Source: Mycobacterium asiaticum
Lineage (GTDB): Bacteria > Actinomycetota > Actinomycetes > Mycobacteriales > Mycobacteriaceae
Reading direction: 5' to 3'
Length of the DNA: 46,228 nucleotides
Assembly (NCBI RefSeq): GCF_001668675.1
Contig: NZ_LZKQ01000279.1
Location: 1-46,228, forward strand
The notes under the pieces were generated by a model that did no database searches, was not told the DNA's origin, and worked only from the letters and a program-made list of their open reading frames with translations. Of the stretch, positions 16,729-25,545 are shown one piece after another. The position numbers and the translations under genes were made by a program. How positions within the stretch are numbered: position 1 is the first letter of the stretch; every line of letters begins with the position of its first letter.

Positions 16729-17769
16729 ATGCGCATCGGACTGGCGATCAACTATGCCGGCGGCTTCAAGGAAGTCGCCGCCGAAGTGGCGGACCTCGAA
16801 CGCGCCGGGCTGGACATTGTCTTTGTCCCAGAGGCGTATTCGTACGACGCGGTCAGCGCGCTTGGCTATCTGGCGGCCAGCACCGAGCGGGTCGAGCTGG
16901 CCTCGGGGATCCTGCAGCTTTACACGCGCACTCCGACTCTGACCGCAATGACGGCAGCCGGGCTCGACTACGTCTCCGACGGCCGATTCACCCTCGGGCT
17001 GGGCGCTTCCGGGCCGCAGGTGATCGAGGGTTTCCACGGCGTCCCCTACGACGCCCCGATCGCAAGGACGCGGGAGGTCATCGAGATCTGCCGTCAGGTG
17101 TGGCGCCGCGAGACCGTCCGCTACCAAGGCCGGCACTACACGATCCCGTTGCCGCCAGAGCAGGGCACCGGTCTTGGCAAACCGCTGAAGCTGATCAACC
17201 ATCCGGTGCGGGAACGGATTCCGATCCTGGTGGCCGCACTTGGGCCGAAGAACGTGGAGTTGGCTGCGGAGCTGGCCGAAGGGTGGCAACCGATCTTCTT
17301 CCTGCCGGAGAAGGCGCAGGACGTGTGGGGTCAGGCGCTCACCACCGGACGGTCAAAACGCGACCCGGCGCTAGGGGAGCTCGAGGTTTATGCGGGCCCT
17401 ACGCTGGCCATTGGTGAAAACGTCGAGCCGCTGCGCGAATTCGTCAAGCCGCACCTGGCGCTGTACATCGGCGGCATGGGCGCCAAGGGCAAGAACTTCT
17501 ATCACACGCTGGCCACCAAGTACGGGTACGGGCCGCAGGCCGACCGGATTCAGGAGCTGTACCTGGCCGGCGACAAGGAAGGCGCCGCCAAAGTCGTTCC
17601 CGACGAACTGGTGCGCGACGTGAACCTGATCGGCAGCCGGGAGTTCGTCAAAGAGCGGGTGGCGGCCTTCCGTGAGGCGGGCGTGACGACGCTGAATGTG
17701 GCGCCCATCGCGGGGACGCCCGGCGAGCGGGTCAAACTCATCGAGACGTTGCGCGAGCTGACGGACTAA
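16729..17769 (+). CDS. LLM-class F420-dependent oxidoreductase
   Basis: The 346-residue TIM-barrel protein belongs to the luciferase-like monooxygenase superfamily, in the actinobacterial branch that usually binds coenzyme F420. Typical marks are MRIGLAINYAGGF, VFVPEAYSYDAVSALGYLA, ERVELASGI, the segment DYVSDGRFTLGLGASGPQVIEGFHG, and VAALGPKNVELAAELAEGW. It would transfer hydride to or from a small organic substrate. It sits 2 nt after the NTF2-like gene. Its last 32 nt overlap the end of the convergent sulfotransferase gene. Confidence 0.9.
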   Translation: MRIGLAINYAGGFKEVAAEVADLERAGLDIVFVPEAYSYDAVSALGYLAASTERVELASGILQLYTRTPTLTAMTAAGLDYVSDGRFTLGLGASGPQVIEGFHGVPYDAPIARTREVIEICRQVWRRETVRYQGRHYTIPLPPEQGTGLGKPLKLINHPVRERIPILVAALGPKNVELAAELAEGWQPIFFLPEKAQDVWGQALTTGRSKRDPALGELEVYAGPTLAIGENVEPLREFVKPHLALYIGGMGAKGKNFYHTLATKYGYGPQADRIQELYLAGDKEGAAKVVPDELVRDVNLIGSREFVKERVAAFREAGVTTLNVAPIAGTPGERVKLIETLRELTD

Positions 17770-18973
17770 CTATCGACTGGAACCGCCGCCGTAGTTCGGT
17801 CTCGTCGATGGCGAACTCGGCGGGCGTGTAGCGGTGGCGGTTTCCGTCAGCCGGGTGCGCGGCGTGGTAGGCGGCAACGAACGCATTGGGATCCCGCGGC
17901 GGGTCCATCTCTGCGGTGCGATAGATGACATCCAGCGCCGCAACGGGATTCTCGACGAATGCGCGGTAGTCCAGGTCGACGAAGGTCGCACGGCCGGCGT
18001 CGGCCGAGGCCCGGAAGTCCGCGGCCCGGCGAAACCACAACTCGCTCTGGTCGATCTGCTGCCGGCCGACCTCGACGGGATCGACATCGTCGCTGTAGGT
18101 CGACCGGTACACGGCGAACAGGCTGGATCCGGAGGTCAGCGTTTCGACGATGTCGCGATGGATTTGCACCACGGTGGCACCGGGAAATGTTGCGACGAGA
18201 TGGCGCAGTTCGGCCGTGTGCGCGGGTGCTTTGAGGACGAAGCGGCGACCCCGGTGGGTGGCACCGGATGCCAGCAGCTGCAACACTTCTCGGTACCGCT
18301 CGTAGGTGGCGGCCAGATTCTGGCCGGCGAGCCAGGCCGCATATGACGGCAACCGCAACATCGAGGTGAATCCCCAGTTGCGCAGGTCGGTGCCCATCCC
18401 CAGCACGCATTCCTCGGGCAGGGTGGGGCCGGACGGATGCACGAAGGCCATGTCGGGATTGAGCGTGTGCAGCAGCTGGGTCGCCGCAGCGGACACCTCT
18501 GTATTGCCGGTAGGTTCCGGGCCGGCGAATGACCACGGCGCGACGAGCTCGGCCGGCAGGGGGGCGCGCAGCCGCGGGTCGCTGCCCAGCAACCGGAACA
18601 GAAATGTGGTGCCGGTTCGCCAGCCGCCGATGATCACGATCGGCGGATCAAGTTGCACATCAACCACTTCGGGATGCTCGGCGCGGTACTTCGCGATCGC
18701 GGCTCCCGCGCTCAGCCGGCCGATCGCCATCTGTGCCACCATCCGGGTACCGACCGCGTTCAGCCGCCCTTCCTCCCTGGCCGAGCCCAGCAGCACGTCG
18801 AGTCCGTCCTGCCACCCGTCGGCGAAGACCGGTTCGCCGCAGCGCGTTACGGCCTTCTCCAGCACGGCCGCCGGATCGAGACGATATCGCACGGGTCTTT
18901 CGTCGCGATCCTGCTCGGCAGCCGCATAGATCGCGACGGCGGTGGGTGTCCGGGGTGTGGGGCGCCAGGTCAT
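17738..18973 (-). CDS. Sulfotransferase family protein
   Basis: The 411-residue protein carries the PAPS 5'-phosphosulfate binding loop IVIIGGWRTGTTFLFRLLG near residue 100. The 3'-phosphate element lies further on (VVQIHRDIVETLTSGSSLF, near residue 260), as in the Sulfotransfer_3 proteins abundant in mycobacteria. It would transfer sulfate from PAPS to a hydroxyl of a lipid or carbohydrate. ATG 18973 overlaps the stop of the DUF1214 gene (ATGA); a longer upstream reading is only antisense to that gene's frame. Its 3' end overlaps the convergent oxidoreductase gene. Confidence 0.88.
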   Translation of the reverse strand: MTWRPTPRTPTAVAIYAAAEQDRDERPVRYRLDPAAVLEKAVTRCGEPVFADGWQDGLDVLLGSAREEGRLNAVGTRMVAQMAIGRLSAGAAIAKYRAEHPEVVDVQLDPPIVIIGGWRTGTTFLFRLLGSDPRLRAPLPAELVAPWSFAGPEPTGNTEVSAAATQLLHTLNPDMAFVHPSGPTLPEECVLGMGTDLRNWGFTSMLRLPSYAAWLAGQNLAATYERYREVLQLLASGATHRGRRFVLKAPAHTAELRHLVATFPGATVVQIHRDIVETLTSGSSLFAVYRSTYSDDVDPVEVGRQQIDQSELWFRRAADFRASADAGRATFVDLDYRAFVENPVAALDVIYRTAEMDPPRDPNAFVAAYHAAHPADGNRHRYTPAEFAIDETELRRRFQSIVSPSARATSR

Positions 18974-20043
18974 TGCGGGCCGATCAGGTCGGCGAGCGGC
19001 ACGCACCGAACGGTCGGCAGCTCGGGGTCGGCGGCCGGTTGCAGGAATCGCAGCACGAACAGGCCGAAACCGCGGCCCTGGGTGTCGAGCCAGTCGTGGC
19101 TGGCAAGCTGCGGGTCTCGTACTGCGAGCACGAAGCGGAAGCGCCCGTCCCGGATCCTGCTGGTGGCCGCGGTGCGAGAGATGACGTGGTGGCGATAATC
19201 CAGGGAGTTCAGAAAACGGTTGTACAGGACGATGTTCCAATGCCGGCACGACACCAGCGGCCCCTCGATGAACAGCGCCTCGTCGGGGTTCAGCCGCCAG
19301 GATCCGCGCAGATAGTGGATTCCGGGCTCGGTGAACGCCGCCCCGCCGGCCATCGCGGTCCAGTGCCGGATGCTGTTGGGTGCCTTGACGTCTGCGGCGA
19401 CGGAGAACTCGAGCAGCTTGGGCAGCTGGGTCAGCAACGCGCCGAGGCGCGACAGGTCACGGTCGAGGCGTCCGCTGTCGGCCGGCGGGCGATCCGCCGG
19501 GCCGCCGAGTGTCTCGATCCGGCACGAGCCGGGGCGCGCCGGGTGGACTTGGTCGTGCACATACCGTACCCACACCGACGTCGACCCTGTCGGCAACCGC
19601 AACCGCGTGCCGTCATCAATAGCGTTGGTGGACAACACGATCTCGAAATCGCCGTCGGAGTCCACCGTCAGCGAGTCACTGTCGACGCGGGCGACCGCTG
19701 TTGTGCTGGCGATGTCGGTGCCTGCGTAGACGGTGATCGACTGATACACCGAGTCGCCGACGTTGCCGGTGATCCGGTACTCGCCGTCGTCCCTGAGGTC
19801 GGTGATCCAGTAGCGGTAGTCCGGGTTGTCCATGAAGAACTTCTCCCGCCACCCGTTGAACGGCACGAGCTCGGGAAGCTCCCTGTCGATCTCGAAGCGG
19901 CCGAGCAGATTGTTCAACGCTCGCAGCAACGCCCGTTGGGCGTCGGCGCGGTCGAGGCTGTCGAGGTATTCGGTGGACTTGACGATCTCCTCGCCCGCAC
20001 TGGACAGCCCGGCGATCAAAGCTTGCCAACCGCTCGTGGTCAT
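18970..20043 (-). CDS. DUF1214 domain protein
   Basis: The 357-residue protein has the C-terminal DUF1214 pattern: YLRGSWRLNPDEALFIEGP, WNIVLYNRFLNSLDYRH, and the final GFGLFVLRFLQP. The N-terminal half contains a beta-rich segment (DYRYWITDLRDDGEYRITGN) as in DUF1254/DUF1214 proteins. Function in this family is unknown. No signal peptide is evident. It is translationally coupled to the sulfotransferase and is transcribed away from the formate dehydrogenase operon. Confidence 0.78.
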   Translation of the reverse strand: MTTSGWQALIAGLSSAGEEIVKSTEYLDSLDRADAQRALLRALNNLLGRFEIDRELPELVPFNGWREKFFMDNPDYRYWITDLRDDGEYRITGNVGDSVYQSITVYAGTDIASTTAVARVDSDSLTVDSDGDFEIVLSTNAIDDGTRLRLPTGSTSVWVRYVHDQVHPARPGSCRIETLGGPADRPPADSGRLDRDLSRLGALLTQLPKLLEFSVAADVKAPNSIRHWTAMAGGAAFTEPGIHYLRGSWRLNPDEALFIEGPLVSCRHWNIVLYNRFLNSLDYRHHVISRTAATSRIRDGRFRFVLAVRDPQLASHDWLDTQGRGFGLFVLRFLQPAADPELPTVRCVPLADLIGPQ

Positions 20044-20117
20044 CGTGTCAGAGTAGGGCCGGCCCGGCGCCGTGATCGTCGGGGGCGGCCGCGTCGTCGC
20101 GCCGCTAAGCTCGCGTC

Positions 20118-23100
20118 ATGGCCAAGAACTCGCTGCCCAAGCTCTTTCTGGAATGGCCCGTTATCCGGCAGCTCCGGTCCGGGGACGTGCTCGGCCGCGG
20201 ACCGGCCGTCACGTCCAAGCAGACGCGTGCGCTGACGCCGCGCACGTCAACGGCCGACCGGGTGGTGCAGAGCATCTGCCCGTACTGCGCGGTCGGCTGC
20301 GGGCAGCGGGTGTACGTCAAGGACGAGCGAGTCATACAGATCGAGGGTGACCCCGATTCGCCGGTGTCGCGCGGGCGGCTGTGTCCGAAGGGTTCGGCCA
20401 GTGAGCAGTTGGTGAATTCGCCGGGCCGGCAGACCAAGATGCTCTACCGGGCACCGCACGCGACCGAATGGCAGCCGCTGGACCTGGACACCGCCATCGA
20501 CATGGTGGCTGACCGCTTCGTGGAAGCGCGCCGGCACGCGTGGCAGGACATCGACAAGAAGGGCCATCCGCTGCGCCGCACCCTCAAGATCGCGGCGCTG
20601 GGCGGCGCGACGCTGGACAACGAAGAGAACTACGTCATCAAGAAGCTCTTCACGGCCGCCGGCGCCATCCAGATCGAGAACCAAGCTCGTATTTGACACT
20701 CCTCCACAGTTCCCGGTCTGGGAACTTCCTTCGGGCGCGGTGGCGCCACCCAATCACTGCAGGACATGGCCAACGCGGACTGCGTCGTCATCCAGGGCTC
20801 CAACATGGCCGAGTGCCACCCCGTCGGCTATCAATGGGTCGAAGAGGCTCGGGCCAAGGGCGCCAAGGTCATTCACGTCGACCCGCGGTTCACCCGCACG
20901 TCGGCGGTGTCGGATAAGCACATCGCGATCCGGGCCGGTTCCGACGTGGTGCTGCTCGGTGCGCTGATCAACTACGTGATCAGCAACGAGCTGTGGTTCT
21001 CCGAGTATGTGGTCGCCTACACCAACGCGGCGACCCTGATCAACGACGACTTCCAGGACACCGAGGACCTCGGTGGGCTGTTCTCGGGGTTCGATCCCGA
21101 GACGGGCCAATACGACCCGTCGACCTGGAGCTACGCCGAACAGGAGAACGGCGAGCACGGCGCCAGCGCGTCGGCGCGCGCCGCCGGGCACTCGCACGGC
21201 AGCGGCGGCCCGGTGTTGCCGCATGCCCGGGTGCTGCGGGACGAGACGCTGCAGGATCCGCGGACGGTTTTCCAGATCGTCAAGCGGCACTACTCCCGCT
21301 ACACCCCGGAGATGGTGCGCGATGTGTGCGGTATCCCTCTCGAAGACTTCGACTACCTCGCGCGGGCGGTGACCGAAAACTCCGGCCGCGAGCGCACTAC
21401 CTGCTTCGCCTACGCCGTCGGCTGGACCCAGCACACGCTCGGTGCCCAATTCATCCGGACCTCAACGATTCTGCAGTTGCTGCTCGGCAACATCGGGCGA
21501 CCGGGCGGCGGAATAATGGCGCTGCGCGGGCACGCCACCATCCAGGGCTCGACCGACATCCCGACGCTGTTCAACCTGTTGCCCGGCTATCTGCCGATGC
21601 CCAAAGCCGGGTTGCACGACACCTTCCGGGACTACATCGACGCGGTCGGCCCGAAGAACCAGAAGGGTTACTGGGCCGATGCCGACGCCTACCTGGTCAG
21701 CCTGCTCAAGGCGTGGTGGGGGGATGCGGCCCGCGCGGACAACGACTGGGCGTATGACTACCTCCCGCGGCTGTCGGGTCCGCACGGCACCTATCAGACC
21801 GTGATGGCCATGCTTGAGGACGAGGTCGACGGGTACTTCCTGCTGGGACAGAACCCGGCCGTCGGGTCGGCGCACGGTCGCATGCAGCGGCTGGGCATGT
21901 CACACCTGAAGTGGCTGGTCGTACGCGACCTCAACCTCATCGAGTCGGCCACGTTCTGGAAGGACGGTCCCGAAATCGCGTCGGGAGAGTTGAAGACCGA
22001 GGACATCGCCACCGAGGTGTTCTTCTTCCCGGCGGCCACCCATGTCGAGAAGGCAGGCTCGTTCACCCAGACCCAACGGATGGTGCAGTGGCGACACCAG
22101 GCGGTCGACCCGCCGGGCGACTGCCAGAGCGAACTGCAGTTCTTCGTCGAACTGGGCAACCGGATCCGGCAGCGCCTGGCCGGCTCGACGGACGAGCGGG
22201 ACCGCCCGCTGCTGGATCTCACTTGGAACTACCCGACCAACGAGCACGGCGAGCCGGACTCCGAGGCGGTGCTGGCCGAGATCAACGGTTTTCAGCTGAC
22301 CGGGCCCGAGCCTGGTCGTCCGCTGTCCGGCTATCACGAACTGCGCGCCGACGGGTCGACGTCCTGCGGCTGCTGGATCTATTCCGGAGTGCGGGCCGAC
22401 GGCGTCAACCAGGCCGCGCGCCGGGCACCGCAGGGCGGTCCGCGGCCGAATCAGTCCGAGTGGGGCTGGGCGTGGCCCGCCGATCGGCGCATCCTGTACA
22501 ACCGGGCCTCCGCCGATCCCGACGGAAAGCCGTGGAGCGAGCGCAAGCGCTACGTCTGGTGGGACGAGCAGCAGCGCCGCTGGGTCGGTCACGACGTGCC
22601 GGACTTCCCGGCCGACCGCGCCCCCGGCGACCGGCCCGACCCGGACATCGGCGGGCCCGCGGCCCTGGCCGGCGACGACGCGTTCATCATGCAGGCCGAC
22701 GGCAAGGGCTGGCTGTTCGCGCCCAAGGGCCTGGTCGACGGTCCGCTGCCGACGCACTACGAGCCGCAGGAGTCACCGGTCGCGAACGCGCTGTATCCGC
22801 AACAGCAGAGCCCGTCGCGAATCATGTTCCCGCGCAAGGACAATCTGTGGGCGCCGAGCGCCGGCGAACCGGGCGTCGAGGTGTATCCGTACGTCTTCAC
22901 CACCTACCGGCTCACCGAGCACCACACCGCGGGCGGAATGAGCCGGTGGCTGCCCTATCTGTCCGAACTGCAGCCCGAGATGTTCTGTGAAGTGTCGCCG
23001 GAGCTGGCCGCCGAGCGCGGCCTAGAGCCGTACGGCTGGGCCACCATCATCTCGCCACGAGCCGCGATCGAGACCAAAGTGCTTGTCACCGAACGGATGA

Positions 23101-23390
23101 CGCCGCTGACGGTGGGCGGGCGCACCATTCACCAGATCGGCTTGCCCTACCACTGGGGGGTGGGCAGCGACGCGGTGGTCAGCGGGGACGCGGCCAATGA
23201 CCTGCTGGGCGTGGTGCTGGATCCCAACGTGCAGATCCAGGAGTCCAAGGCCGGATCGTGTGACATCCGCCCGGGCCGACGGCCGCAGGGCGACGCGTTG
23301 CTGCGCCTGATCGACGAGTATCAGTCGCGGGCGGGTGTGACCGTCGAGACGGACAATGTCCGCGTCACCGATCCGGAACGGGAGGGCTGA
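20118..23390 (+). CDS. fdhA: Selenocysteine-containing formate dehydrogenase, catalytic subunit
   Basis: Read through the in-frame TGA at 20694-20696, this is one 1090-residue protein with selenocysteine at position 193. The N-terminus has the [4Fe-4S] ligands Cys54, Cys57, Cys61 and Cys89 (CPYCAVGCG, LCPKG). The Sec context NQARIUHSSTVPGLG is the classic formate dehydrogenase active site with its following histidine. The rest has molybdopterin-binding blocks (GSNMAECHP, LLGNIGRPGGG, DGYFLLGQNPAVGS) and a C-terminal MopB domain (LPYHWGVG). It oxidises formate to CO2, or the reverse, with a Mo/W-bis-MGD cofactor ligated by Sec. No twin-arginine signal is present. A His/Gly/Ala-rich insert lies near residues 340-365. 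It overlaps fdhB by 1 nt. Confidence 0.95.
20694..20726 (+). promoter_or_regulatory. UGA-Sec codon and SECIS-like hairpin
   Basis: TGA (20694-20696) is followed 11 nt later by a perfect 7-bp stem, AGTTCCC/GGGAACT (20708-20714 with 20720-20726), closing the pentaloop GGTCT (20715-20719). GGUCU is also the apical-loop sequence of the E. coli fdhF SECIS, and it starts 18 nt after the UGA here as there (recalled sequence). SelB would bind this hairpin. Unlike E. coli, no bulged U interrupts the stem. Confidence 0.85.
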
Positions 23391-24376
23391 TGGGTCAGCT
23401 GGCCGGACCTACCGACCCGACTTCCGATGCGCACTGGCCCGAGCCACAGCCGCGCAAAGGATTCTTCACCGACACCTCGATCTGCATCGGCTGCAAGGCC
23501 TGCGAGGTGGCGTGCAAGGAGTGGAACCGCAACCCGTTGGACGGTGACCTGGAGATCCTGGGCTCCTCCTACGACAACACCGGCCACCTCGGGGCCAGCA
23601 CGTGGCGGCACGTCGCGTTCATCGAGCAGGGGCGGGACAGAATCGAGCAAGCCCGCGAGTCCGGGCGCGCGCTGGTCAGTCTCGGCATGCCGTCGATCCC
23701 CAGCGCAGCCGATACAGCGCCACCCTCGAAGCCGCCTACGAACCCGCCCGAGACCCCGGAGTTCCGCTGGCTGATGGCCTCGGACGTGTGCAAGCACTGC
23801 ACGCACGCGGGCTGCCTCGACGTATGCCCGACCGGCGCGCTGTTCCGCACCGAGTTCGGCACCGTCGTCGTGCAGGACGACGTCTGCAACGGTTGCGGCA
23901 CCTGCGTCGCCGGGTGCCCGTTCGGGGTGGTCGAACGCCGCAGCGACGGCACCTATACGACACCCGCGAAACGTTCCGAGCGGCCGGGGCACGAGTTCGT
24001 CACCGGAGTGGCCCAGAAATGCACGCTCTGCTACGACCGGCTCGTCGAAGACGAGACACCGGCCTGCGCCAAGACCTGCCCGACCACGTCGATCAAGTTC
24101 GGCGACCATGACGACCTCGTCGCACAGGCCCGCGAGCGGGTCGCCCAGTTGCATGCGCAGGGGCTCACCGAGGCCCGCCTCTACGGCGCCAACGAGAACG
24201 ACGGTGTCGGCGGAATCGGCTCGGTCTTCCTGCTGCTCGACGAGCCCGAGGTGTACGGCCTGCCGCCCGACCCCCGGGTTTGCACGGCCGACCTGACGAC
24301 CATGTTCAAGCGGGCCGGTGTCGCCGCCGCCGGCATGGTGGGCGCCGCCGTGCTGGCGTTCTGGAGCAGCCGGTGA
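23390..24376 (+). CDS. fdhB: Formate dehydrogenase iron-sulfur subunit
   Basis: The 328-residue ferredoxin-like subunit has four cysteine clusters: ICIGCKACEVACK (Cys32, 35, 38, 42), VCKHCTHAGCLDVCP, VCNGCGTCVAGCPFG and KCTLCYDR with CAKTCP. These fit four [4Fe-4S] centres that wire electrons from the Sec active site to the membrane subunit. A proline-rich insert (about residues 100-125) is unusual. The last 25 residues form a hydrophobic segment (AGVAAAGMVGAAVLAFW), a probable single membrane anchor as in FdnH-type subunits. It overlaps fdhA by TGATG and the NrfD-type gene by GTGA. Confidence 0.93.
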   Translation: MGQLAGPTDPTSDAHWPEPQPRKGFFTDTSICIGCKACEVACKEWNRNPLDGDLEILGSSYDNTGHLGASTWRHVAFIEQGRDRIEQARESGRALVSLGMPSIPSAADTAPPSKPPTNPPETPEFRWLMASDVCKHCTHAGCLDVCPTGALFRTEFGTVVVQDDVCNGCGTCVAGCPFGVVERRSDGTYTTPAKRSERPGHEFVTGVAQKCTLCYDRLVEDETPACAKTCPTTSIKFGDHDDLVAQARERVAQLHAQGLTEARLYGANENDGVGGIGSVFLLLDEPEVYGLPPDPRVCTADLTTMFKRAGVAAAGMVGAAVLAFWSSR

Positions 24377-25440
24377 GCACATCCGAATACGACAGCCTGC
24401 GACCACCCGAACCCGCCGGCGGTAAGCGGCGCCGGGGCAAGGGGCGCCGTCGGCGCGACGAGTCGCTGATGGTGCCGGAGGCGGAGTTCACCTCGTATTA
24501 CGGGCGCCCGGTGGTCAAGCCGGCGCCGTGGGGACACGAGGTGGGCGCGTACCTGTTCCTGGGCGGGGTGGCCGGCGGGTCCGGCCTGCTGGCCGCCGGT
24601 GCCCAGCTGACCGGCCGGCCGACGCTGCGGCGCAACGCGCGGCTGTCCGCGCTGGGCGCGGTGGCGCTGGGCGCGGCGGCGCTGGTCAAGGACCTCGGTC
24701 GGCCGGAGCGGTTCGTCAATATGTTGCGCACCGTCAAGCTGACCTCGCCGATGAGCCTGGGCTCGTGGATTCTCAGCGCCTTCAGCGCGGGCGCCGGAGT
24801 GGCCGCGGTGTCCGAGCTGGACCGGCTCACCGGGGAACGGGTGCCGCTTGGGCCGTTGCGGCCCGTGCTGCGTGCGGTCGAGGGTCCCGCCGGCCTGGAA
24901 GCCGCGCTGTTCGCGGCGCCGCTGGCGGTATACACCGCCGTGCTGCTCTCCGACACCGCGACGCCGACCTGGAACGCCGCGTACCGGGACCTGCCGTTCG
25001 TCTTCGTCAGCTCGGCGAGCCTGGCCGCCTCGGGGCTGGCCATGATCACCACCCCGGTCGCCGAGGCCGGTCCGGCCCGCAAGCTCGCGGTCATCGGCGC
25101 GGTGTGTGACCTCGTGTCGGCGCGGGTCACCGAGCACCGGATGGACCCGGTGACCGCCGAGCCACTGCACCACGGGACGCCTGGCCGGATGCTGGAATGG
25201 AGCGAACGCCTGGCCGCCGCGGGCGGATTGGGAGCGCTGCTGGGCGGGGGACACCGCGTTACCGCGGCCCTGTCCGGTCTGACGCTGCTGACGGCGTCGG
25301 CGCTGTTGCGGTTCGGCTTCTTCGAGGCGGGCAAGGACTCGGCGCGCGATCCGCGCTACACGATCGAGCCACAGAAGCGCCGGCTGGCGGCCCGCCGCGC
25401 GGCCGGTGTCACCGACGACTCGATCACCACCGCGGGTTGA
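24373..25440 (+). CDS. NrfD/PsrC-type membrane subunit of formate dehydrogenase
   Basis: The 355-residue protein begins at GTG 24373, overlapping the fdhB stop. A strongly basic N-terminal stretch (residues about 17-31, rich in Arg/Lys) precedes roughly eight hydrophobic helices starting with GAYLFLGGVAGGSGLLAAGA. This is the NrfD/polysulfide reductase pattern used to pass electrons to or from menaquinone. The LGRPERFVNML loop is typical of the family. No b-type cytochrome subunit (FdnI) is present, so electrons would go from FdhB straight to quinone through this protein. Confidence 0.87.
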   Translation: MSTSEYDSLRPPEPAGGKRRRGKGRRRRDESLMVPEAEFTSYYGRPVVKPAPWGHEVGAYLFLGGVAGGSGLLAAGAQLTGRPTLRRNARLSALGAVALGAAALVKDLGRPERFVNMLRTVKLTSPMSLGSWILSAFSAGAGVAAVSELDRLTGERVPLGPLRPVLRAVEGPAGLEAALFAAPLAVYTAVLLSDTATPTWNAAYRDLPFVFVSSASLAASGLAMITTPVAEAGPARKLAVIGAVCDLVSARVTEHRMDPVTAEPLHHGTPGRMLEWSERLAAAGGLGALLGGGHRVTAALSGLTLLTASALLRFGFFEAGKDSARDPRYTIEPQKRRLAARRAAGVTDDSITTAG

Positions 25441-25478
25441 CGCTGCGCGTCAGCCACGCGGCGTTGACGCTGCGCGTC
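25436..25478. terminator. Two tandem identical hairpins between fdh operon and selD
   Basis: The 16-nt unit GTTGACGCTGCGCGTC occurs twice (25436-25451 and 25463-25478), the first beginning in the last codon of the NrfD-type gene. Each contains a perfect hairpin GACGC-TGC-GCGTC. Between convergent genes this is a likely bidirectional transcription terminator. There is no U-tract, which is common in mycobacteria. Confidence 0.45.
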
Positions 25479-25545
25479 GAGCGTGCTCCTTACGCACCTG
25501 AAATCGCAACTTTTGGGCCATAGCCCCCACGCTCGGCGCGCCCGT

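Noticed and set aside
20694..20696. TGA as a nonsense mutation making fdhA a pseudogene
   Set aside because: It falls exactly at the Sec position of the family, frame and conserved residues continue on both sides, a SECIS-like hairpin follows, and all sel genes are adjacent.
20766..23390. Independent gene starting at ATG 20766
   Set aside because: It would lack the [4Fe-4S] domain and active site and has no ribosome binding site; conserved coding sequence continues upstream in frame.
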